A DNA stretch of 5,378 nucleotides from positions 1 to 5,378 of the forward strand of contig CALXPA010000053.1 of NCBI GenBank assembly GCA_944390185.1. Direction: 5' to 3'. The translations under genes were made by a program, and so were the position numbers. The stretch comes from an uncultured Alphaproteobacteria bacterium. Lineage in GTDB: Bacteria; Pseudomonadota; Alphaproteobacteria; Rs-D84. Below the pieces are notes generated by a model. It did not search any database, was not told the origin of the DNA, and was given only the letters and a program-made list of their open reading frames with translations. This document shows positions 1 to 5,249 of this stretch, piece after piece; position 1 is the stretch's first letter; each line of letters opens with the position of its first letter.

Positions 1-4
1 GGGG

Positions 5-1174
5 TTATTCGCGTTCCAATATCGCAATTCCGGGCAGGGTTCGACCCTCGATAAATTCCAAGAATGCCCCGCCGCCCGTTGATACATATGTAATGTCGTC
101 TTTGACGCCACATGCGGTCAATGCGGCAACCGTATCGCCGCCGCCAACAATGCTGGTCAGTTTCCCGGCACGCGTCTGTTCGGCGATTGCGCGCGCGATG
201 GCAAATGAACCGTATGACCATGTGGGTTGCCATTCGGCCATCCCAACTGTGCCGTTCCATATCACTGTGGCCGCCGCCCGGATTTCTGCGACATCGCGTT
301 CGGTTGTTTTTATGCCGGCGTCTATGATAATGTCATCATCTGCAATTTCAGAAAAGTCTTTGTTTGTGCGGACGGCGTTTGGAACGAATTCTTTGGCAAC
401 GCCTTTGTCCAGTGGCAACAGCACTGTGCAGTTGTTTTGTTTTGCGTACGCCAATATTTCCAGCGCGGTATCTTTCTGGTCCGCTTCGTACAGTGAATTG
501 CCAACGCGTCCCCCCATGGCATAATTGAATGTGGTCCCCAGTGCGCCGCCGATAATCATTTTATCCGATAAACGCGCCAGTGCCTTTAGCACGCCGATTT
601 TTGTTGATACTTTGCTGCCGGCGACAATGGATAGCAATGGGCGACGTGGGTTTTCCATAACGGATGACAGGTGCCGAATTTCTGATGCCAACAAATTTCC
701 TGCATACGATGGCAAGATTTCTGCCACACCAACTGTGCTGGCGTGGGCGCGATGTGATACTGCAAATGCGTCATTTACAAAGACGTCGAATCCGGACGCC
801 AACTGTTGGGCAAATGCTGGGTCGTTTGCCTCTTCCCCGGGATAAAAGCGCACGTTTTCCAACAGCACCACATCCCCATCGTGCATATTTGTCATAAATT
901 CTTTGTCCAGGCAATCTGGGACCAACGGTATGTGCATATATTCTGCGACCGGCGCCAGACTGTATTCCATATTGCGCGTACCGCGTGGCCGCCCCATGTG
1001 CGCGCAAATCGCGATACGTGCCCCCGCCGTGCGCAGTGCGGTTATTGTTGGCATACTCTGTTCAATTCGGAATGCGTCTGTTATTTTGCCGTTCACAATT
1101 TGTACGTTAAAATCATCGCGTAACAGAATGTATTTCCCGCGTACATCAATATTCTGGATTTCGCGCAGTTTCAT
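5..1174 (-). CDS. pgk: Phosphoglycerate kinase
   Basis: Cytoplasmic glycolytic enzyme that transfers phosphate between 1,3-bisphosphoglycerate and ADP to give 3-phosphoglycerate and ATP. At 389 aa it has the usual full family length. Visible motifs in order: N-terminal substrate site RDDFNV (19-24) with R36; HMGRPRG (59-65); LLENVRF (104-110) followed by GEE; NDAFAVSHRAHAS (134-146) with R142; AGSKVSTKI (185-193) with K188 and K192; GG (209-210); WNGTVG (306-311) and E314; GGGD (344-347); STGGGA (365-370). Oddities: the usual Pro after FNV is Gln25, and the usual WNGP is WNGT (T309). The ATG at 1174 has an AAAGGA Shine-Dalgarno sequence at 1181-1186, 6 nt away, inside the end of rnhB. The first 29 nt overlap rnhB, so the two are probably cotranscribed. 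It sits beside rnhB, not in a visible gap-pgk-fba cluster. Only 4 bases follow the stop, so no terminator can be judged. Confidence 0.97.
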   Translation of the reverse strand: MKLREIQNIDVRGKYILLRDDFNVQIVNGKITDAFRIEQSMPTITALRTAGARIAICAHMGRPRGTRNMEYSLAPVAEYMHIPLVPDCLDKEFMTNMHDGDVVLLENVRFYPGEEANDPAFAQQLASGFDVFVNDAFAVSHRAHASTVGVAEILPSYAGNLLASEIRHLSSVMENPRRPLLSIVAGSKVSTKIGVLKALARLSDKMIIGGALGTTFNYAMGGRVGNSLYEADQKDTALEILAYAKQNNCTVLLPLDKGVAKEFVPNAVRTNKDFSEIADDDIIIDAGIKTTERDVAEIRAAATVIWNGTVGMAEWQPTWSYGSFAIARAIAEQTRAGKLTSIVGGGDTVAALTACGVKDDITYVSTGGGAFLEFIEGRTLPGIAILERE

Positions 1175-1778
1175 TTTCTATCCTTTCCCTGATTGGTTTA
1201 AAACTTTTTCTATAGTGCTGGTTTATACCATATTTTTCGATTGCGCGCAAATGTTCTGGTGTGGGATAGCCGGCGTTTTTATCCCATCCGTACATTGGAT
1301 ACTGGGTGGCCAGGTCGCACATAATCTGGTCGCGCGTTTCTTTGGCCAGAATTGACGCGGCGGCCACAGACAGTGATTTTGCGTCCCCGCGGACAATTGC
1401 CATACCAGTTAAATCACGCGGCATTTTGTTCCCGTCAACCAGACAAAAATCTGGTCTGTGGGATAATTTCTGTACGGCGCGTGTCATGGCCGTCAGTGAC
1501 GCGTTCAGTATGTTCATTTCGTCGATTTCTGTGGGACTGCATTGTGCCACGGCCCAGATTGTGTTTTGGGTTATCCAGTCATATGCCACGCTGCGCATAT
1601 GTGCCGTCATTTGCTTTGAATCGCGGATGACGACCGGGACGGTTATGTCAAAGCGCGGAAAAATGACCGCCGCCGCAACAACGGGCCCGCACAGGGGACC
1701 GCGGCCAGCCTCGTCCACGCCGGCAACGAATTTGTACCCTGTATTTAATTCTGGATTAAATGTTGGCGTTTCTTTCAT
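1146..1778 (-). CDS. rnhB: Ribonuclease HII
   Basis: Endonuclease that cuts the RNA strand of RNA:DNA hybrids and starts removal of misincorporated ribonucleotides from DNA. The 210-aa length is normal for type 2 RNase H. The N-terminal block AGVDEAGRGPLCGPVVAAAV (from residue 19) gives catalytic D22 and E23; RDSKQM (52-57) matches the family DSK motif; LVDGNK (113-118) gives D115; RGDAKSLSVAAASILAK (from 130) gives D132. Together these complete the DEDD active site. The C-terminal part has YGWDKNAGYPTPEH and HYRKSFKPI, also typical. The ATG at 1778 is preceded by a weak GGGGA site about 5 nt away. The gene starts 73 nt beyond the rplI stop, after the rplI terminator, and its end overlaps pgk by 29 nt. 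It ends in TGA. It may be expressed by read-through or from a weak promoter of its own that I could not place with confidence. Confidence 0.97.
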   Translation of the reverse strand: MKETPTFNPELNTGYKFVAGVDEAGRGPLCGPVVAAAVIFPRFDITVPVVIRDSKQMTAHMRSVAYDWITQNTIWAVAQCSPTEIDEMNILNASLTAMTRAVQKLSHRPDFCLVDGNKMPRDLTGMAIVRGDAKSLSVAAASILAKETRDQIMCDLATQYPMYGWDKNAGYPTPEHLRAIEKYGINQHYRKSFKPIRERIENETARNPEY

Positions 1779-1824
1779 GTTGTCCCCAGATTATCATAAA
1801 TTTTTGATAAATGGAAAGAATTGA

Positions 1825-1850
1825 AAAAATCGCCCAGATGGGCGATTTTT
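1825..1850 (-). terminator. Intrinsic terminator after rplI
   Basis: An 11-bp perfect stem (1825-1835 with 1840-1850) closes a 4-nt loop. The CGCCC/GGGCG core is flanked by A and T runs, so on the minus strand the stem is followed by six T (1829-1824). It begins 1 nt past the rplI stop codon, so it closes the rpsF-rpsR-rplI unit. Because the A and T runs flank both sides it could also stop plus-strand transcription entering from rnhB, although no plus-strand gene is seen there. Confidence 0.85.
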
Positions 1851-1851
1851 A

Positions 1852-2451
1852 TTATTCTGCATCAGCCGGTTGCGCATCCGATTCGGTCGGGGCGGATTCG
1901 GCTGGGGTTTCTGTATCGGCCGGTTTTTCAGATTCTGTTTCCTGGTCAACCTGTTTGGTGCCGAATGTCAAAACCTTGCCAGCGACCAAGGCGTCAATTT
2001 CATCCTGGGTCTGGGCGACATAGATTTTAACCGGAACGATTACATCTGGGTGCAGTGCGATTTTTGTATCGAATACACCGACTGCCTTTATCGGGGCGCC
2101 CAACAACACCTGGGCAGATTCGACGGCAACGCCGGCGACATCTTTTAACATGCGCGCGACATCGCGTGTCGACACAGAACCATACAGTTGGCCTGTATCG
2201 CCCGCCTGGCGAATCATGTGCAACTTTGCATTCTTGACGGCGTCAACATTCGCCTCCGCTGCCTGGCGTGCAGCATCTTGACGTGCCTGCAGTTCTGCCT
2301 TTTTCGCTTCGAACAATGCGACATTTTCGCGTGTCCAGCGCATTGCCTTGCCATTTGGCAACAGGTAATTACGCGCAAATCCGGTTTTTACTTCGACTGT
2401 ATCGCCAATGTTGCCCAGTTTTGTAATTTTTTCTGTTAAAATAACTTTCAT
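1852..2451 (-). CDS. rplI: 50S ribosomal protein L9
   Basis: Large-subunit protein that binds 23S rRNA near the L1 stalk and helps maintain reading frame. The N-terminal RNA-binding domain (1-40) carries the L9 signature GDTVEVKTGFARNYLLPNGKA (from 16; key residues G16, V19, V21, G24, F25, N28, L30). A charged linker helix spans about 41-75. The C-terminal domain (about 76-148) contains GQLYGSVS (87-94), the counterpart of GKLFGSVT. The protein is 199 aa against about 149 in E. coli. The extra length is a C-terminal tail (about 150-199) ending in a low-complexity stretch rich in Glu, Asp, Pro, Ala and Thr. Such tails occur in alphaproteobacterial L9. The ATG at 2451 has AAAGGA at 2460-2465, 8 nt upstream. 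It is last in the rpsF-rpsR-rplI unit, 43 nt after rpsR, and is followed at once by an intrinsic terminator. Confidence 0.98.
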   Translation of the reverse strand: MKVILTEKITKLGNIGDTVEVKTGFARNYLLPNGKAMRWTRENVALFEAKKAELQARQDAARQAAEANVDAVKNAKLHMIRQAGDTGQLYGSVSTRDVARMLKDVAGVAVESAQVLLGAPIKAVGVFDTKIALHPDVIVPVKIYVAQTQDEIDALVAGKVLTFGTKQVDQETESEKPADTETPAESAPTESDAQPADAE

Positions 2452-2494
2452 TTTATCTGTCCTTTATTCAAAGTTAGGGATAAATCCCAAATAT

Positions 2495-2722
2495 TTAACC
2501 AAGATTGTTGCGAACGAATGGCATTAACCCCAAATGCCGCGCGCGCTTGATGGCGGTTGCCAATTCACGCTGGTCCTTTTGGGAAACACCACTGATACGC
2601 GATGGAACGATTTTGCCGCGTTCGGTGATATAGTGCGACAAAGTCTTGATATCTTTATAGTCGATAACCTTGCCCTTTAATGGGTTTGATTTTTTACGAT
2701 AAATTGCTGCACGGACTGCCAT
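2495..2722 (-). CDS. rpsR: 30S ribosomal protein S18
   Basis: Small-subunit protein that binds 16S rRNA in the platform as a heterodimer with S6. The 75-aa length is normal. The diagnostic core runs from IDYKDIKTLSHYITERGK (20-37) through IVPSRISGVS (38-47) to QRELATAIKRARHLGLMPFV (51-70). The N-terminal Cys seen in many S18 proteins (K-x-C-x-F) is absent, with YRKKSN in its place. Its ATG shares one base with the rpsF stop codon (TAATG), so the two are almost certainly translationally coupled, which suits proteins needed in equal amounts. A GAGG Shine-Dalgarno sequence lies in the last codons of rpsF, 7 nt before the ATG. Confidence 0.98.
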   Translation of the reverse strand: MAVRAAIYRKKSNPLKGKVIDYKDIKTLSHYITERGKIVPSRISGVSQKDQRELATAIKRARHLGLMPFVRNNLG

Positions 2723-3060
2723 TATTCTGCCTCTTCGTTATTTTTTTTCATCATGATAGACGGTGTCGTTGCCAATTCGTGAACACGTACGTTCAAGAAC
2801 CGAATGATATCTTCATCAATACGCATACGACGTTCATATTCTGTGATCTGATTACCAGGCAATTCGATGTTTAACATCACATAATGTGCCTTGCGATTTT
2901 TACGAATGACATAGGCCAGATTTTTCAATCCCCAAAATTCGGTTGATTTTACATCACCGCCCAGTTCTTTGATAACATCTGTGTATTTTGCCGCTTTTTC
3001 TTTGACCTGCGGTTCGGTCAAATCCTGGCGAAAAACCAGGACGCTTTCATAAAACGCCAT
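2722..3060 (-). CDS. rpsF: 30S ribosomal protein S6
   Basis: Small-subunit platform protein and partner of S18. With the start chosen here it is 112 aa. The N-terminus MAFYESVLVFRQDL is the usual S6 beginning, and GLKNLAYVIR (44-53) matches the S6 signature G-x-K-x-L-A-Y-x-I-R. EYERRMRIDEDIIRFLNVRV (from 74) is the conserved C-terminal helix and strand. The short charged tail KKNNEEAE (105-112) is typical. The frame is open to an ATG at 3114, but the start at 3060 is preferred for three reasons: AAAGGA at 3067-3072 sits 6 nt upstream; family homology begins exactly here; and the 18 extra residues would be encoded by the leader hairpin, at or upstream of the predicted transcription start. First gene of rpsF-rpsR-rplI. 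Confidence 0.97.
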   Translation of the reverse strand: MAFYESVLVFRQDLTEPQVKEKAAKYTDVIKELGGDVKSTEFWGLKNLAYVIRKNRKAHYVMLNIELPGNQITEYERRMRIDEDIIRFLNVRVHELATTPSIMMKKNNEEAE

Positions 3061-3083
3061 TTTATTTCCTTTGGTCTTATGCA

Positions 3084-3106
3084 GCCGGTGACCCCATGTC
3101 ACCAGC
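3084..3106 (-). promoter_or_regulatory. rpsF leader hairpin, likely S6:S18 autoregulatory site
   Basis: On the minus strand GCTGGTGAC (3106-3098) pairs with GTCACCGGC (3092-3084). This gives 9 bp, one of them U-G, around loop ATGGG, ending 23 nt before the rpsF start. The 3' arm contains ACCG. Known rpsF leaders in many bacteria bind the S6:S18 complex through a hairpin with a CCG trinucleotide on its 3' side, mimicking the 16S rRNA site. Location, size and the CCG fit that model. In my fold the CCG is mostly paired, not bulged, so the assignment is an inference. Confidence 0.55.
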
Positions 3107-3119
3107 AGGAACATCGCGT

Positions 3120-3147
3120 ATTATTGCAAAAAAACAAATAAAATCAA
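3120..3147 (-). promoter_or_regulatory. Candidate promoter of rpsF-rpsR-rplI
   Basis: On the minus strand TTGATT (3147-3142) and AATAAT (3125-3120) are spaced 16 nt apart, with an A/T-rich spacer containing a long T run. The expected start is near 3113, giving a leader of about 53 nt that contains the 3106-3084 hairpin intact. The -10 lacks the strongly conserved first T of TATAAT, so this is a moderate call. Confidence 0.45.
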
Positions 3148-3172
3148 GAAAAAATAAACATCGGAAAGTCTA

Positions 3173-3202
3173 TTGACTTGGTTCACTAAAATTTACTATC
3201 AT
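3173..3202 (+). promoter_or_regulatory. Candidate promoter 1 of the motA-like/ompA-like unit
   Basis: TTGACT (3173-3178) and TATCAT (3197-3202) each match the sigma-70 consensus at five of six positions and are 18 nt apart. The expected start is near 3209, about 28 nt before the ATG at 3237. It is divergent from the rpsF promoter, whose -35 lies about 25 nt away. Confidence 0.55.
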
Positions 3203-3209
3203 CTATGAT
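3182..3209 (+). promoter_or_regulatory. Candidate overlapping promoter 2 of the motA-like/ompA-like unit
   Basis: TTCACT (3182-3187) and TATGAT (3204-3209) are spaced 16 nt apart. The -35 matches at four positions and the -10 at five. A start 7 nt after the -10 would fall at 3216, which is the A of the ATG of the six-codon minigene, so this promoter would make a leaderless transcript. It overlaps promoter 1 and may be an alternative, not an addition. Confidence 0.35.
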
Positions 3210-3215
3210 ATAAAC

Positions 3216-3236
3216 ATGGCAAGAAAGAGAGATTGA
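3216..3236 (+). CDS. Possible six-codon minigene (MARKRD) abutting the motA-like gene
   Basis: An ATG at 3216 opens a frame reading M-A-R-K-R-D and closes with TGA at 3234-3236. The next base begins the ATG of the motA-like gene (TGAATG). There is no Shine-Dalgarno sequence ahead of it, but a transcript from candidate promoter 2 would start exactly on this ATG. If translated, a terminating ribosome would be placed on the next start, which itself has only a partial AGAAAGAGAG site. ORFs this short arise by chance, so this is weak. Confidence 0.25.
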   Translation: MARKRD

Positions 3237-4001
3237 ATGACCAACCAATTTCATCACGCACTGAACAGAATGGCGTTGGCCACCGCGTTATTGGTCGCAG
3301 GGCTGATTTTGTTTTATGGGCCGTTTTTACGTGTGGCATCTGCCAATATCATATTGAACGGGATAATAATCGGGACGACGCTGTTCGGAATTGGGCTGAC
3401 GTTTGTTGAAATGTTTAAACTGTTGCCGGAATATCGTTGGGCGCATGCGTATTTTACCGGACGTCGTGGGGCGCCGCTGCCGCCGCGTTTACTGCGCCCG
3501 GTGGCGATGATGCTGCGTGCGCGGCCATTGCGGATTGCGGCATCGACCCTGAATGGTATGTTGGATATGATTCAGTTGCGATTCGAAGATTCCCGCGAAT
3601 CGGTGCGCTATATTACAAATACGTTGATTTTCTTGGGGTTGTTGGGGACGTTTTGGGGGTTGATTATCACAGTTGGCGGGTTTGCTGATTTGATTACAAA
3701 TCTGGACTTTTCAGATGAAACAGTATTGACCGCGATGCAGACGGGACTGTCGCGACCGCTGTCGGGGATGGCGACCGCGTTTACATCATCGCTGATGGGC
3801 CTGGCGGGCAGTTTGATTGTCGGATTCTTGGGGTTACAGGTACAGTTGGCGCAAAATGGAATTTTCCGCGATGTCGAAGATTACCTGGCCGCACATACCA
3901 GTGTCGTGGCGTCTAATGATGCGGCGGCCGTATGTGACGCAACCAAGGAATTAAACAAAAGTGTCCAAGGATTAAAACAGACTTTGTCAGAGTTAACCTG
4001 A
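3237..4001 (+). CDS. MotA/TolQ/ExbB-family proton-channel protein
   Basis: Inner-membrane protein of 254 aa with four predicted helices: about 13-33, 36-58, 128-148 and 177-200. Between helices 2 and 3 lies a basic cytoplasmic segment (about 60-125), the usual MotA/ExbB layout. Helix 3 holds FLGLLGTFWGL (132-142), with T138 where ExbB has a conserved pore threonine. Helix 4 holds PLSGMATAFTSSLMGLAGSL (from 174), with T180 and T183 facing the likely ion path. NGIFRDVEDYL (207-217) follows. This matches an alphaproteobacterial family often annotated as flagellar motor protein MotA, but nothing flagellar is nearby. It should form the ion-conducting ring around the transmembrane helix of the next gene's product. 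The tail (about 230-254) is short. The ATG at 3237 is the first Met of the conserved protein, with a weak AGAAAG/GAGAG site upstream. The downstream gene begins 29 nt after its TGA stop. Family confidence is high; substrate and process are unknown. Confidence 0.9.
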   Translation: MTNQFHHALNRMALATALLVAGLILFYGPFLRVASANIILNGIIIGTTLFGIGLTFVEMFKLLPEYRWAHAYFTGRRGAPLPPRLLRPVAMMLRARPLRIAASTLNGMLDMIQLRFEDSRESVRYITNTLIFLGLLGTFWGLIITVGGFADLITNLDFSDETVLTAMQTGLSRPLSGMATAFTSSLMGLAGSLIVGFLGLQVQLAQNGIFRDVEDYLAAHTSVVASNDAAAVCDATKELNKSVQGLKQTLSELT

Positions 4002-4030
4002 ACACCACACGGAGAAAGGGAGAGAAAACA

Positions 4031-5143
4031 ATGATGAACTTTCGTTTTCGTGATAAAGTAAATACATGGCCGGCGTTTGTGGATTTGTTTTCCAACCTGG
4101 TTATCATATTGATATTTCTGTTGATTGTGTTTGTGTTCTTGTGGACAACAACCAGTGTGTTTAACAAGGATTCTGGCGCCAAGGCGGTTGCAGATCTGCG
4201 CCGTACCAACCAAGAACAGGCACAGAAAATTGTGCAAATGACCGCAGATGAAGAAGAGGCAAAACGTCTGTTGGTCTTGGCACGGAACGAGTTGGAAACC
4301 CTGGCGGCGAATAATGACCAGTTGTCTACGGAACTGGCCCAGGTGGATGTCAGTTTTGACGAACTGGTTGCAGAATACGAAGAACGTGTTGCAGAACTGC
4401 AGGCCCAGGGTACTGATCTGCAGGCCCAGGTCGCGCAACTGACCACGCAATTAAACCAGGCGACATTGGATAAACAGCGGACTGCTGAATTAGAACAGGA
4501 ACGTCGTGAATTGCAAAATCAAATGAACCAGCAACGTGCCGACTTGGCAGCCCAATTGCAACAGCTGCAAAGTGCGCTGGCGGCGGCCGAAGAACGTGCC
4601 AGTCAAAAAGATGTTGAATATATCGAAATGTCAAATCGATTGAACAAGGCATTGGCGGATAAAGTTGCCGAACTGAATGACATGGCGCAATATCAATCTA
4701 CATTCTACAAGGCAATTAAAGACGCGCTGGGGGATACTGATTTTATACAAACAAATGGCGACCGCTTTATCGTGTCCAGCGACATTTTGTTCAGCAGTGG
4801 ATCGTATACTCTGTCGCCAGAGGGGAAAAATCAATTACGCCTGATCGCGAATGTGATAAAAGATTTAGAAAGTAAAATTCCAACGGATATCGACTGGATC
4901 ATTCGTGTTGATGGGCATACCGACAGGAAACAGGTTGTGCCTGGGACGCGTGGATATTCGAATAATATGGAATTGTCGTTGTTGCGTGCGAATGCCGTGG
5001 TAGACGAATTGGCGCGCGATGGTGTGTCGCGCAGACGACTGGTCCCCAGTGGCTTTGGTGATTTACATCCGGTCGCGTTGGGGCGTGACGCATCCAGTCT
5101 GCAACAAAATCGTCGTATAGAATTGCAACTGACCAATCGGTAA
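4031..5143 (+). CDS. MotB-like OmpA-family peptidoglycan-binding protein with long coiled coil
   Basis: Envelope protein of 370 aa. A short cytoplasmic start is followed by one transmembrane helix (about 16-39) beginning PAFVD. D18 occupies the place of the proton-carrying Asp of MotB, TolR and ExbD. Residues about 50-220 are Gln/Ala/Glu/Leu-rich with heptad character, a long periplasmic coiled coil. The OmpA domain covers about 236-370: SDILFSSGSYTLSPEGK (from 250), DGHTD (294-298) with peptidoglycan-binding D298, SLLRANAVVDEL, GFGDLHPV, and QNRRIEL (359-365) with binding R361 or R362. It should span from the ion channel of the upstream gene to the cell wall, like a stator anchor. A strong GGAGAAAGGGAG site lies 8-20 nt before ATG 4031; the adjacent ATG at 4034 is an equally plausible start. 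It differs from ZorB of Zorya defence in its long coiled coil, and no zorC or zorD follows within the window. Confidence 0.9.
   Translation: MMNFRFRDKVNTWPAFVDLFSNLVIILIFLLIVFVFLWTTTSVFNKDSGAKAVADLRRTNQEQAQKIVQMTADEEEAKRLLVLARNELETLAANNDQLSTELAQVDVSFDELVAEYEERVAELQAQGTDLQAQVAQLTTQLNQATLDKQRTAELEQERRELQNQMNQQRADLAAQLQQLQSALAAAEERASQKDVEYIEMSNRLNKALADKVAELNDMAQYQSTFYKAIKDALGDTDFIQTNGDRFIVSSDILFSSGSYTLSPEGKNQLRLIANVIKDLESKIPTDIDWIIRVDGHTDRKQVVPGTRGYSNNMELSLLRANAVVDELARDGVSRRRLVPSGFGDLHPVALGRDASSLQQNRRIELQLTNR
4397..4430 (+). repeat. In-frame 13-bp direct repeat, one heptad apart
   Basis: CTGCAGGCCCAGG occurs at 4397-4409 and 4418-4430, a 21-nt step equal to seven codons. It encodes LQAQ twice in ELQAQGTDLQAQVAQL (residues 122-137). 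This suggests that the coiled coil has lengthened by heptad duplication and could vary in length between strains. Confidence 0.8.
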
Positions 5144-5161
5144 ACCACGGGTCATTTCGTA

Positions 5162-5190
5162 TTGCAAAAAAGTGCGCAATGTGATAGAAT
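5162..5190 (+). promoter_or_regulatory. Candidate promoter upstream of the inverted-repeat region
   Basis: TTGCAA (5162-5167) and TAGAAT (5185-5190) are spaced exactly 17 nt apart. The -35 matches consensus at four positions and the -10 at five. A start near 5197 is expected, 18-22 nt after the end of the ompA-like gene and just before an AGGGA Shine-Dalgarno sequence at 5204-5208. No terminator separates the ompA-like stop from this promoter, so read-through from the upstream unit could also enter. Confidence 0.5.
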
Positions 5191-5216
5191 TCTGGGCAAG
5201 AGCAGGGAAAAGAACT

Positions 5217-5246
5217 ATGCCTAATCTAAACCACCGTTTGGATTAG
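5217..5246 (+). CDS. Possible 9-codon leader peptide MPNLNHRLD
   Basis: An ATG at 5217 opens M-P-N-L-N-H-R-L-D and stops at TAG 5244-5246. AGGGA (5204-5208) lies 8 nt upstream, one of the better Shine-Dalgarno arrangements in this window. Almost every codon lies in the 14-bp hairpin, so ribosome movement would open it and decide which arm is free. The peptide has no run of a single amino acid that would point to classical amino-acid attenuation. Translation is unproven and a chance ORF is possible. Confidence 0.35.
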   Translation: MPNLNHRLD

Positions 5247-5249
5247 GCA
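5218..5249 (+). repeat. 14-bp inverted repeat (arms A and B) forming a hairpin
   Basis: TGCCTAATCTAAAC (5218-5231) pairs with GTTTGGATTAGGCA (5236-5249) around loop CACC. All 14 positions pair, one as U-G. The stem is followed by AATATTTTTAATTTTATTTT, so it could act as a loose intrinsic terminator for the ompA-like unit. The 3' arm is also the partner of a third copy at 5302-5323. Confidence 0.85.

Noticed and set aside
93..845. Plus-strand open frames of 60-143 aa across pgk
   Set aside because: All are antisense to well-conserved pgk codons, with no family resemblance and no promoter or ribosome site of note.
1790..1798. TATGATAAT as a -10 for rnhB on the minus strand
   Set aside because: There is no acceptable -35 at 16-18 nt, and a start there would leave almost no room for the ribosome site before ATG 1778.
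2477..2488. GGGATAAATCCC palindrome between rpsR and rplI
   Set aside because: The stem is only 4-5 bp with a minimal loop and no T run, which is too weak to call a terminator or operator.
3061..3114. Longer rpsF start at 3114
   Set aside because: The 18 extra residues have no S6 homology, are encoded by the leader hairpin and begin about at the predicted transcription start; ATG 3060 has a proper AAAGGA site.
3881..4450. Long minus-strand open frames of 189 and 177 aa
   Set aside because: They lie antisense to the two stator-like genes, overlap each other in different frames, have low-complexity Ser/Arg/Cys/Phe composition and show no family motif. They are shadows.
3237..5143. Zorya-type anti-phage defence (ZorA/ZorB)
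   Set aside because: ZorA has a long cytoplasmic coiled-coil tail, whereas the channel protein here has a short one and the coiled coil is in the MotB-like partner. No zorC, zorD or zorE is seen, and the flanks are housekeeping genes.
5161..5180. ATTGC/GCAAT stem just after the ompA-like gene
   Set aside because: Five base pairs around a 10-nt loop with no T run does not make a terminator; the bases are better explained as part of the candidate promoter.
5218..5249. Hairpin with GCCTAAT and ATTAGGC ends, like an integron attC site
   Set aside because: The attC core needs GTTRRRY and RYYYAAC. Here the positions read ATTAGGC and GCCTAAT, so the essential G and C at the cut site are missing, and there is no bulged L-box layout.
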